This document shows, piece after piece, positions 23,345-33,375 of a stretch of 64,000 bases of DNA. The position numbers were made by a program, and so were the translations under genes. The notes under the pieces were generated by a model, which worked only from the letters and a program-made list of their open reading frames with translations, was not told the DNA's origin and searched no databases. Each line of letters begins with the position of its first letter. Position 1 is the stretch's first letter. Source of the DNA: Heterobasidion occidentale (lineage: Eukaryota; Basidiomycota; Agaricomycetes; Russulales; Bondarzewiaceae); the NCBI GenBank assembly GCA_039111635.1, contig JBCAQO010000010.1:434001-498000 (forward strand), written 5' to 3'.

Positions 23345-24309
23345 TATTACCAGGTGACAAGGCAGTGAGAGAGAGAGAAATGTCTGACTGACTGGGCAGA
23401 ACAGGGACGAGGACGGGCTCTTTATATATCTCGAGAAAAAATCAATCAAGACCTGATAAGATTAATCAATATAGACAAGAGTTGATTCTTGAAAAGTGAC
23501 TTGCTTAGAGGGAATCAGTAGACGCGACAGTTTCAAACTCGACACCGGACTTCTACGGAGACCTATACGGCATGCGAAGGCAGATTATTTTAGCGCATGG
23601 ATACATAGCGAACTCCGGGAACGTACTCTTGGGTCGCCCTTGCGGAGAAAAAGAACCATAGAGCGAACTTTATTGTTCAGTGCATGGCACAATAGCTCTT
23701 GATGGAGGCGAAGACCTTGTTGATGCTAACCATCTTCGATCTATAGGTTGACGGCACCGGACGAGACTGCTCTCAACTAGGACTCCTTCTCCGTGCCAAC
23801 ATAGCGGTGCACACACAGTACCTACGACCTTATGTGATGTTATTCATGGTGTGAAATAGGACGGGTGTAAGGGGCGCCTTGATTCTTGAAGTACGCAAAA
23901 TCTCCTCGGCTGAACCTCAACCAGCTGCAACAAAAGTCCTGAATATCATCTTATCAGAAACAGCTCACCAACTCAGGGTTTATACAAGCAATGTCCATCT
24001 GGTTGTTGAATTGTTCTTACCTAGTCGCTACAGTCAACATGGGCAGATGGCGCTGAGCAGTTACTTTGGTACGATGGATGACGGGTGAATTCGGGATTTG
24101 ATACAAACACAGTAAAGTTGAGAAATCTGATCTGTCGGCTATTCACATCCAGGTGTGCTTGTTTCGTTTCTCAGTCAATCTGATCAGGCAGCATTGCGGT
24201 CGTGAGTCAATTGAGTGGGGACAAACTGAGCTCAGAGCCATGATGGATCATGTGACTTGCCGCTGGTCCCCTGATCACCCGGTTATTGACGGACCCGACA
24301 ATCGATGCT
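23345..24309. other. Upstream region of A3 with inverted fragment of X
   Basis: A TATATAAAG box on the minus strand sits at 23420-23428, about 76 bases before the A3 start. Between about 23490 and 23705 the sequence is a diverged inverted copy of the end of segment X (for example catggcacaatagct). I see nothing coding in the remainder. Confidence 0.5.
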
Positions 24310-25466
24310 CCGCGCCATCGATGATGTGAGGTGCTCCGACTCTCATCCACATCACTCACTGCAGAACCAGAACACTTTCACTGACGCATTGCAATTGCCG
24401 TTCACATTGTCGGCTGGAGGCTGCTGCCCTTTTGACGATCGGCCATCACTCTCTTCGGTAAGTAGAGGTGCAAACGCCGCTGCGAATACACACGTGAGCG
24501 TCGAGCAACAGCTCGAGTATCAGGACTGCTGCGGCTTTAGGTTCAACCTAGCCCTTCTCAAACACCGAACGCGTGTGAAGGTGAGCGGTCTTGAAGTGAT
24601 ATTACCCGCGTGCGGGGGCGTTGGCCACGATGGCCGTTGGATGTTGTTGTGACATGCGGTGTATCATGGGATAGCGATACGGCGGGGGGCTATCTTGAAA
24701 ATCTTCCGCGTTCCCGGGACAATGAGGAACAATGGGACTTCGGAAGCTTCGCATCTTGCTAGACAAAGACCTTCCTGATTTTTGATGCTCACCCGGGAGT
24801 GCCTAGAAGCGCAGATGACGTACCTTGTGGGCTGTTGTGGATGCTGTTAGACGCTGTTCGAGGTTCCCGTCGGAGATCAGAACCAGATTCTGGCAAATGC
24901 TGCACTGGATTTCATAGAACCAGCTGCAGCGCGAAGTGCAGAACCTTTGATTATGGCTCCGTCAATCTCTGTCAGGCGGTTACACACTTTGCATGCAACG
25001 GCTAGTAGGTGTGCCTCGTCTGATTAATCACAGCTCAGATGTACTTGGTACTGCAGCCAGCCGCAATTAGGTCAAGGGCATTCGGAGGGTACGCACAAGC
25101 TGGTCTCATTTGTCTATTCATCTTGATAGGGGCGAAGGCATTGGCAATACTCACTCTTCTTGATCATTGTGAGTCAGGCTCCTTTCTCATGCCTACCACG
25201 CGGCTCGAACATAAACCTTTTGAGCTTATGTGGTAACGTTCTATGGCTATTGTGCCATGGAATGAACAATAGGGCTCTTTCTTGTGGTTCTGTTGGAGAA
25301 TCAATCTGTAAGTTGCCGGAACTCCGTATGCATGCATCCTTTCAGCCTCGGTTTGCCGTTTACAGGTCTCGTTAGGATGTCGCTGTCGACTTTGTGATTT
25401 GCGTCTGTCGAATCCCATCTCCTCGTACTGAAATCGCCATAATTTCTTGTCGATGTCTCCCTGAGG
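24310..25466. repeat. Duplicated segment X2 upstream of A4
   Basis: Second copy of the segment at 11580-12547, in the same orientation and again ending in the TATA region of an A gene. It is somewhat longer, with small insertions and deletions, so any frame present in X1 is broken here. Together with the following A gene it defines a duplicated unit of roughly 2.5 kb. Confidence 0.6.
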
Positions 25467-25474
25467 TATAAAAG
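25467..25474 (+). promoter_or_regulatory. TATA box of A4
   Basis: TATAAAAG, 55 bases before the A4 ATG, in the same context as the A2 box. Confidence 0.6.
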
Positions 25475-25528
25475 CTCGCCTCGCCCGTGTTGTCCAGCAA
25501 CTTCGCTCACCCCTGTCACTTGTCTGCA

Positions 25529-26899
25529 ATGTCGTCGCCTGTTTGGGAATTTCTCTTTGAAGAGCCCGTACCTTTCCGGCGTGTTCCAGCTGTCGGATTC
25601 ACTCCACCCCCTCAGGATAGTCCCACGGGCTAGCGAATATCTGTCCAACTATAAACTCTCCCTGTGACGTGGGATTGGAAACACGATGCCGTGTTTGCTA
25701 GGTTCAGAGAAGCCATGGCTCAGTCTCAGGTGCCAGAGGCACTCTTACATGCAGGGGACATACCCTTCCTCAAACCCAGGACCGAGGGCGACATAATGTG
25801 AGTCCCCTATCTCCTCCATCGACATGTTTTTTGATGTCTCACTTCCGATCTTAGGTCTGCTTGTAACAACCAGATCATTGCTCCCTTGCATGCCATCGTC
25901 CGATGCTGGGCGACAGAATGGGGTCTGGTTGACGATCACGACCACACAAATGTTATAGATCTGGAAGTTCTTCATGAAGGATCCTGTAGTGTCCGGGCCC
26001 CAGAGTTGGCCATTGTTGACGAGGTGTCCAGTGGCCGAGCCGATATCTCTGTCACTGAATCTGAGGGTGTGTGTCTTTTATTCTCTTGCATCTCGTCCGT
26101 TGAGAAATTGATCAACCAATCTAGCGCCACAAGTGCCTGTCCTTATTGGACCCACGAGATTCGATCAAATTTTCGCCTTCTCTCACGAGATTACCAGGGA
26201 GCACCTTCGCCTGTCCTCCCATCGAGGATCGCAGAATACTCAATGGCTGGAAGGGACTTCGACGTTTGATCGGGTAGAATTATCCAGGGAGGCGGGATCA
26301 TCAACACTATCTTCTTTGCATAGATATCTTAAACCGTCTCAATATTTCAACATCAACACCGGCTTTGAGCTGCAAGATGCTATCATCAAGGGAGATACAT
26401 CTATCTTTAAAGGGCTAGTGGCAGTAGGATTTCAGGTATGAAGCTGACACGATACATACACACACACAATTGGCTGACGCTGGTTCCGTAGAAAAATGGC
26501 TACATGGAAGTTGTATCTCAAGAAGTGCAACAGATTGCCGTTGACCAGGAACCACTTTCAGGCGGCGCCGGTAGGCACGAGGGTACGATGACCCTCTTAC
26601 AGCAAGCCGTGCAGTCTGGTTACCACTACGGCGTGGAATGTGTCTACGTCACCGACTACCTCAATGTCCTTGTTCTGAAGCTACCAAAGCATGCGGGAGG
26701 AGAGGTGTCTCACGACGAAGAGCACGAGACGTTCTTCGTCGACTGGGCTGTCGTCGAGAGAGAGGAAGCAAAGTTACTTCTTGCCTTTGTTCTATGGAAA
26801 GGTATGAATGACCTGAGAGGGCTTTTGGACGAAGCAAATCAGTTTCGGGTGGTCAATGCCGCAGCGACTAGGCCGCAGATGGTCAGCGGTCCTATTTAG
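25529..26899 (+). pseudogene. Family A, copy A4: decayed, ExK lost
   Basis: Exons by homology are 25529-25797, 25855-26066, 26125-26435 and 26492-26899. Exon 1 opens MSSPVWEFLFEEPVPFRR but lacks eight bases that A2 has after the Asp-Ser-Pro-Thr region, giving an immediate TAG. A further base is missing 3' of it, so the original frame returns for WDWKHDAVFARF and TPRTEGDIM. Exons 2-4 are open: IIAPLHAIVRCW, LIGPTRFDQIFAFSHE, then VAVGFQ in place of VAVEFK, and YGVECVYVTDYLNVLVLKLP. Glu and Lys of the putative ExK are therefore Gly and Gln, as in A2. The eight-base loss is not a homopolymer error. Translation from an internal start would still give a protein without the first 30 or so residues. 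Confidence 0.65.
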
Positions 26900-27286
26900 T
26901 AGCCATTATCGGAGAAACTTATGGCTGCGATCATGAGATGTCACATCCTGTTAACGAGCTGTGGAAATGGCGTGGAAATGCTTGTATAACATGTATATAG
27001 AATTCCAATAACAGAACGGGGATTCAACTACTTCAGCATCAGATCACGCTCACGAAACCTGGAGGTTTGAAGGGACAGAGCTGGAAGCCGTCCCGGGCGG
27101 TTTCATTCAAAAGTTATATAGCACAAGATAGACTCAATCGCGCTTTATACTACTATTAGCTATGCATGGTGAAAGCATGTTGCTATTATTCCTGCCAAGC
27201 GGGTATGAGGATCCAGTGCAACAGAAGAGAGACATCATCCATGAACAAGGGTTACTAGTGAATTCACACGAGACAGAAAGTTATGC
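26900..27286. other. Spacer between convergent A4 and B5
   Basis: 387 bases between two 3' ends. No gene was found. The A3/B4 pair has the same convergent arrangement with a similarly short gap. Confidence 0.5.
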
Positions 27287-29537
27287 TCAATATTCCTCTT
27301 CCATCATTGGTAGCCAATGGTCGTCGATGATATCGAAAGGCACCCTGATTTCATCATACAATGTGAGCGTCAATACCAAAGGGTTGTGGATAGGGTACCC
27401 AGGCCGAGACCAGTCTTCCCCAACTTCTGTGGCGCAAATGCAAAATCGATCAGGACCATTGGGAGATGAGAAGGAATCACATTGTGTGACTGCACACGAG
27501 CGTCGTCGTCGTCTCCGTGGGGAGGAACAGTCACCGGGGAGTTCCTAGGACACAGAATCTGATCGAGATGCCAATCTCTCTGATCGACTCCTGCAAATCC
27601 AAGTGCTCGTACCATATGGCGCACGCTTGTGACCTATGTAATTTAGGTTCCAATTGAACAGCAGGCATAGAGCGTGAGTTCAAATGACAAAGAAATGCAA
27701 GATTGAATTGAATGCCTCTCACCACACTTGCTTGGAAATCCGGAGATCCGTTCTGCTGCCCAATTTCCCACAACGAAGGTCCGTCTATAATTTCCATGAA
27801 GAAACCAAGCACCTCCCATCCGTCCGGAAGTGTGAGCTTTGAGCCTTGTTAGTCAGACCTATGCAGGAAAAGAGGACAGCACGGTAGACGTACCACGTGG
27901 AACCCATAGCAGTGTGGGATCATGGACCCTTGGAGATATTGTAAACGGTCACAATACACCCCTTCTTCACGACGCATCATATCGTCCGCAAAGTTGAGAT
28001 CAAGTAACTGCAGCTCTGATTCAACGCCTTCGCCGTATTCAGGCTGCTGGCTGCACGGAAAAAGGCGCTCGTCGAAGAGTTTGACACAGATGGCTGTATT
28101 CGTCCCTTCTAGCCTACCGAAAAAGACTTGAGAGAAATAGTCTGGACCTGCGCGTTTGACATCTGTAACCTCGAATGAAAGATGGTTGTTTCTCTGAAAC
28201 GCTTGTGCAATCGCCTCGTCAACCGCGGCATCTCGGGGACGCGGATATCGTGCTACAATGTCAAGAGTCTCTTGAGGAGGGCGTGGATTCGGGAACGGAG
28301 ACCTCCATGGACGATAATTGCGTAGAAATCCATTACATTGAACGCGCAACACGGATCCCCGCTTGATGCGTGTTCGTGGATTAGCCGCTTGCCGTTGAGC
28401 CCATGTTCGCCAGCACACAAACTGATGCCAAGCTGCCGGCGATCGCTGGAGAGTATATAGATCAAAGTCGCGGTAGGAGCGGAAAGATTGAAGTATCTCA
28501 GGCTCCGTCGAGAAGCTGTGATTTAAACACGCTGGGTCACGCAGGGCACCTCGACAGAGATCGAATCGACGGACTGGCTTCAATGAACCAGTACCGACTG
28601 AGAATAGCACACAGGCAGCGATAGTCCGACGAAGAGGGGAGTCAGCGACCGACAGGTTGCGAATAAAATAGTTATAATCGAGATCAAGCAGACGGTAGGG
28701 GTCCGGAGGTCCGTCGGGGGGGAAATAGAGAATGGACATATGACGTTCGTCTGTAAGCATTCCATATGGGCTGCCGACTCGATTGCATTCGGAGATTAGA
28801 CGATCAAAAAAAGGCCGAGCTATGTTGTCAGGGGGGAGAGAAGTCTTCTTACCCATAGGTTCAAATATATGCCAATCGATCTCAATGGCAGGATCCTGTT
28901 ATTCAAATTTCAGCGCACGTTTAAATGGAATACGAGGGAAAATATTTTACTATGAACAAGACTATGAGCCGACATTTGTTTGAGTTCGCAGTAGAGCCTT
29001 CGATAGTCGGTGGAATCCTAGGGCAGTCATCAGACACAACCCTAGCCATCCCATATCCTGATTACAACGCATAGTAGGCGTGGTCAAAGAAAGTCCACGA
29101 AGAAAAATTGTCGGACTCACCTAGATTTATGGAGTCTATCTTGCATCGTAGAGACGGTGCCTCGTCTGTGAGAAATTCATCGTTGATGAGCTGGATGGTT
29201 GGTTCAATATACTTGACGTCGAAACCGCTGTCCCTTTAGGCGAGGCTGCATGAGTACGACAAAGAAGTACTGATATAGACGATTGCTTACATCTGGATAC
29301 TGGGGGAGTCGTCAGGTATCGTATGATATCGATAGCGTCGGAACAGTTTGTCCAATTCGTCATGACCTTGAGTGTGGCGAGCAGGCCATTTCCATAGACA
29401 CAACTGCTGTGAATCTGGGCGGTCACCTTGGGTCGCGGACTGACTATCGGACTGTTAACACTGAGACACCTGGGAGGTATGTAGAGTTTGAGAAATGCTT
29501 CGGGAGATAACATGTTCGAAGAACTTTCCGCAGCCAT
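27287..29537 (-). pseudogene. Family B, copy B5: kinase-like with two frameshifts
   Basis: It runs from MAAESSNMLSPEAFLK at 29537 to the family end MMEEEY at 27287 and is very close to B3/B4. The long exon is open, with MGKKTSLPPDN, YGMLTDERHMSILYFPP, AICVKLFDERLFP and MMRREEGVYCDR. Exon 1 is one base short near 29427 (B4 has aagagtg, here aaggtg), losing frame after SPRPK. The last exon is one base short at 27418-27421 (four G on the coding strand where B4 has five), so APQKLG is followed by a wrong C-terminus. Both are single-base events, and the second is in a homopolymer. The gene may be intact in the organism; I label it broken as the sequence stands. Confidence 0.5.
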
Positions 29538-29893
29538 AGTGCTTTCGGCTCGTGTAACGTGTTGTGGCAAGTTCTCGAATGGCAGTCTGTCGCAGTACCG
29601 CTGTCGTGATCGAGGATTGGAAATAATTTGAAATCTCTGTGAAAGTGTGACAGATCGCTGGATCACGAGAGTCTGTTCCGTCATCTTCACCACTTCTTGC
29701 CGACACAAGGCCACTGGACTCCCAATGCATCAATGCATCCTGAAGTGGGTGCCAACATCATGCGACTACAACGAGCCCATGGTGAGGTGAGATCAAAAAC
29801 AAAATAACGTAGATAGAGTTGCACTCTGAGCATTGACAACACCAAAGCATCGCGAAAGTAACAAGAATACAGTGAGGCGACGGAGAAATACAC

Positions 29894-31487
29894 CTACCCC
29901 TTCCACCCTGTCATGGCCCCGCTTACACTCCCGTTCACGCCGGCACCCACGCCCACCGCGACTATCGCGCCTCCACCGGACCCATTACCGCCGCTGTTCA
30001 CGCTGGCAATTGGAGACTGCCCCTTCCCGACAACCCGCCGCCATCCTGCACCCGAATGAGAGTTCCAGAACGAGTCGTACGTGAGAGGCGCGCCACCTCC
30101 GGCTCCCTGCCCTGGGCCGCCGGGCGGATGCTGCGGGGCGGCCGTGGGGATGTCGAACGTTTTCGTGGGCCGGCTGAGCTGCGGGTATCCATAAGCTATT
30201 TGGTGAACGGGCTGGTGCCCGTGAGGATGCATATGTGGGTGCGATTGCGATTGCAAGTGTACGTGCGAAGGGTAATGCGGCATGGGCGAGGTCGGATGGG
30301 GTGGGGGTGTTGGCTGCGATAATGGCGGTTGCAATGGCAGTTGTGCTGGTTGATGTAGTGGTGGCGGCGGCAGTTGGAGTACATTTGGGGCTGTGAGAGC
30401 GGATGAGAGCGTCATGGGGGCTGAGATAGGTGTTGGAGAGGGAAGAGGCATGGAATGGGATGCGGTCAGAGGCCTTGGCTTCGGGAGAGGCATGTGTGCA
30501 TATGGAGACATCTGAGTTGATGCAGGTAAAACAGGTATGGGAGGGGAAAATGGGGACGCGGAGGACATGGGCGATGCACTGGTCGTAGGAGGCAGGGCAG
30601 AAGGGGCGAAGGGTGAAGGTGAAAATGTGGTCGGGCCGTTGGACCCGTTTCTCTCCACGTCGGAGGCCGAGAGGATGGGAAACGGCGACGATGCGTATAC
30701 AAATGGCGACGAAGACATCGAAATATCTTGCTGTTGCATGTGCGCGTGGTCCGTGGACACCGTGCGCGAATGAGTCGGGCGCCCAGCAGAAGCGAAGGAG
30801 GAGGCAGGTAACGTCGGGGCTGAGGAAAGTGAATTGGTGCGATGGTGGGTGATGAATTGCGCGGAGGATGAGGCCGCGGATGCTGAAGGTGTTTTGGCCT
30901 CGAACATGTTGACATCAAGAAGCTCGATCAACCCCGTGCCTTCGGCACCGAAGCTTGCATCCTCGCCGAGCGAAGATAAAGTTGATGTTTGTGTAAGTGC
31001 TGGAGGCGGCATGCTAAGCAGCGTAGATGTTGACCTCGGTATGGATGCGCGAGCAGGTGATGGAGGAATGGTAGTGACTGGAGTCGGTTTAGAGCGACCC
31101 TTGAGAGCGGAGTGGTGAAAGTACAGGTTCTCGACCTCATTCAAGTTTTGCCGTTGCTTCAGCAATACAGATGAGGTGAGAATCTCTTGAGACAGAAAAG
31201 AGTATGAGACGTACCCATCCGTGTTCAACTTTGAGACGGGCATATTGCAGGCGCATCTGCAACTGTTTTGAGAGCTGCTCGGTGCATAAGGGTAAAGCAC
31301 CGATACGTTCGGCGGGGCAGCGTGAATCCAATAGCGTCCAATCAAAGGCACATGAAGTTTATCAGTATGTTTGGTTGCATTCAAAGTAAGCGCAGCGCAC
31401 ATGAGCAGCTTTGGCCTTGTCTGCTGCCGCTTTCTTTCGCTTTTGTTCCTGCTCATTGGCAGCAGCCGGAGAAGTGACGGTCACCAT
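29894..31487 (-). CDS. Pro/Ser-rich protein with Whi5/Nrm1-like motif
   Basis: Exons are 31487-31401, 31274-31215 and 31156-29894, all phase 0, giving 469 aa. A basic N-terminus (EQKRKKAAADKAKAAH) leads to LSKQLQMRLQYARLKVEHGW, spanning exon 2, then QRQNLNEVENLYF. The RLxxAxxKVxxG pattern resembles the short GTB motif of Whi5/Nrm1 repressors of SBF/MBF-driven G1 transcription. That family match is from memory of the motif and is tentative. The rest is low-complexity, rich in Pro, Ser and His, with a GVGAGVNG-type glycine-rich end. It is probably a nuclear regulatory protein. The alternative is an unrelated fungal disordered protein. Confidence 0.6.
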
Positions 31488-32081
31488 TACTACCGCCAGA
31501 TGATATGAATGTTCCTAGTGAGGAAGGACGGAAAACGAGGGTTCCTGGGAGGAGGGAGGAGGGGAGCATGTGGCGCGAACAGACGTGAAGATTGTACGTG
31601 TTCTGATCACATGACGGGATTAACAAAGCGAGTGCACCGAAGTTTCAGCCGAGCAACCTGTCTTGACGATCAATATTTGGACTTAAAAATCGGCGGCTGC
31701 ATCATCACAATCTTATAAGGGAATGTGAAATCATGGGTCTTAATCGTAGACATTAGGAATATGTATACGGGACAAGTCGTATACATGCTTGACTAGGATA
31801 GAACACGACAGCAATGGCTGCAACCATAACGAAGAGTTCGGAATCAAGCGGAAGGAACGTGATATGGGAAAAGACGGTGAGGTGCTATGAGCATAGAGAT
31901 GTTAGTGAGGAAACAAAGGGGATATAAAATAAATGAGAAGCGCACCCCCGAGGGACGTAGAGCTGCAGCTGAGGTTGCGGCATACTAAACGTGCACGGCA
32001 CAGAAAACCCTTATCCATTGGCGGAGACGTTCCCAGCGCCATAAATACCCGATGATCCAATAACAAGACCGGCGTATCATT
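31488..32081. other. Intergenic, no gene seen
   Basis: Promoter side of the Pro-rich gene and 3' side of RAD6, both on the minus strand. No supported frame. Confidence 0.5.
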
Positions 32082-32763
32082 TCACCATATCAGACCAACC
32101 GACCATACCCAACTGCCAATGTCGAATGAGCCCAGATAACGCGGATGGTTTCCAACCACAGGCTCAGGCGCTGGGCTCCTCGACAGCGGCTTTTCTTCCT
32201 CCTCAAGCCAGCTTTCCTCCACGGTCGCGCGGACCCGACGTACGTACTCCTTCATGTTTTCCCGATAAAGCTGTGCCGCCTCAGCATTGGCGGGACTGTT
32301 CGGATTCGGATCGTGCAGGAGACTCTGGATACTGGTGAGGATGGCGGCAACGTCGTATGTTGGGGACCAGCGGTTCTGTAGGATGTCAAGACAGAGCTCG
32401 CCATTGGCGTACACATTGGATGGAACATGCGCGACAAGAATTTCACAGTCGGGGGCTTGTTGGGATACGACTCGTCAAAGGTCAGGAGGAGTTTGAAAGT
32501 CCCGTCCTCGAATGGCGTTTCCGCTGAAGCAGTCATCAGAATAGCTTCAGGCCTGACATAGGACAGCGACGCACCTGGGCCAAATATGACTGCATTCCAG
32601 AGCATGATGTTATCTGGGCAAGGGCTGCCCGAAATGCCGCCCGGCGGGTCGCTTGAGAGCCGCTTGAAGTCGCGGATGAGCCGCCTTCTGCAATTGGTAG
32701 ACTGAGTCGACCATCGCGAATCAATGATTTACTACGGAGCGAAAGTATCGTCGCACACACCAT
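32082..32763 (-). CDS. RAD6: Ubiquitin-conjugating enzyme E2 (Rad6/Ubc2), one apparent frameshift
   Basis: Exons are 32763-32761 (ATG only), 32701-32575 and 32523-32082. The product is about 190 aa if one missing base is restored. Landmarks are [74 protein letters not shown] (catalytic Cys in ELCLDI), [11 protein letters not shown] and [13 protein letters not shown]. Rad6 ubiquitinates histone H2B and PCNA in the nucleus. After FHP the frame changes at about 32417: the coding strand has CCAATG where CCAAATG is needed for the invariant Pro-Asn-Val. A one-base loss in a near-essential gene is most likely an assembly error. The tail lacks the long acidic run of the yeast protein and ends VWSVGLIW. 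Confidence 0.92.
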
Positions 32764-33375
32764 GGATGATGGCAGTAGAAGGGTAAGAGATGGAGGACAA
32801 GGGCAGGCCGCCCCAGACAGCTATGACAGCCACATTAGTCAGCCATCTTACAAAGGAGCTGGGTGCGCGTCTAATCCTGTCTAATCCCTTTCGGCTCGCC
32901 GGGCGCCTGCTGGACAATCTCATCCATCTTTCTTTTCTTCCATATCCTTCCACATCATGGTCTCTTCAAGTTTCACACTCAAGAAAGTCGCTTCAGATCT
33001 CAATTTATGACCATTCAACGATGTCGATTGTGGCTGGCAATTTAGCACGATCGATTGCGGAGAAAGACTGGTGAAAGCCCATTTCCTTTCGATAGCCCAT
33101 CATGCATCATTAATAAATATAAGGTCCTCGTTCCTAAGGCCTAAGGCCTAAGGCCCAAGCTCCTCGTGTATCTGTTATAGATCTTTATTCCATCGAGGCA
33201 GTCGCAGGAGCGCTCAGCGCACAGGATACTTCAGCTCATGTATCAAGGTGGTAATATATCATCATTATTATTGATTACTTCGAATTCTTGTCGATCCGCC
33301 ACGGGTCTCATATAGGACCGTCTGCTGCTAATCAGCGGCGTGACGATCCCTCGTTGTTATCATCCCTTCTGCGAC
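32764..33375. other. Divergent promoter region with small tandem repeat
   Basis: Separates the starts of RAD6 (-) and the EF-hand/ZZ gene (+). It contains three perfect copies of CCTAAGG at 33133-33153. No gene was found. Confidence 0.55.

Noticed and set aside
9228..29537. Calling B1, B5 and A1 definite pseudogenes
   Set aside because: Their defects are single-base shifts of the same kind that break RAD6, DGK1 and ZUO1 here, so they may be assembly errors; only A2, A4 and B2 have stronger lesions.
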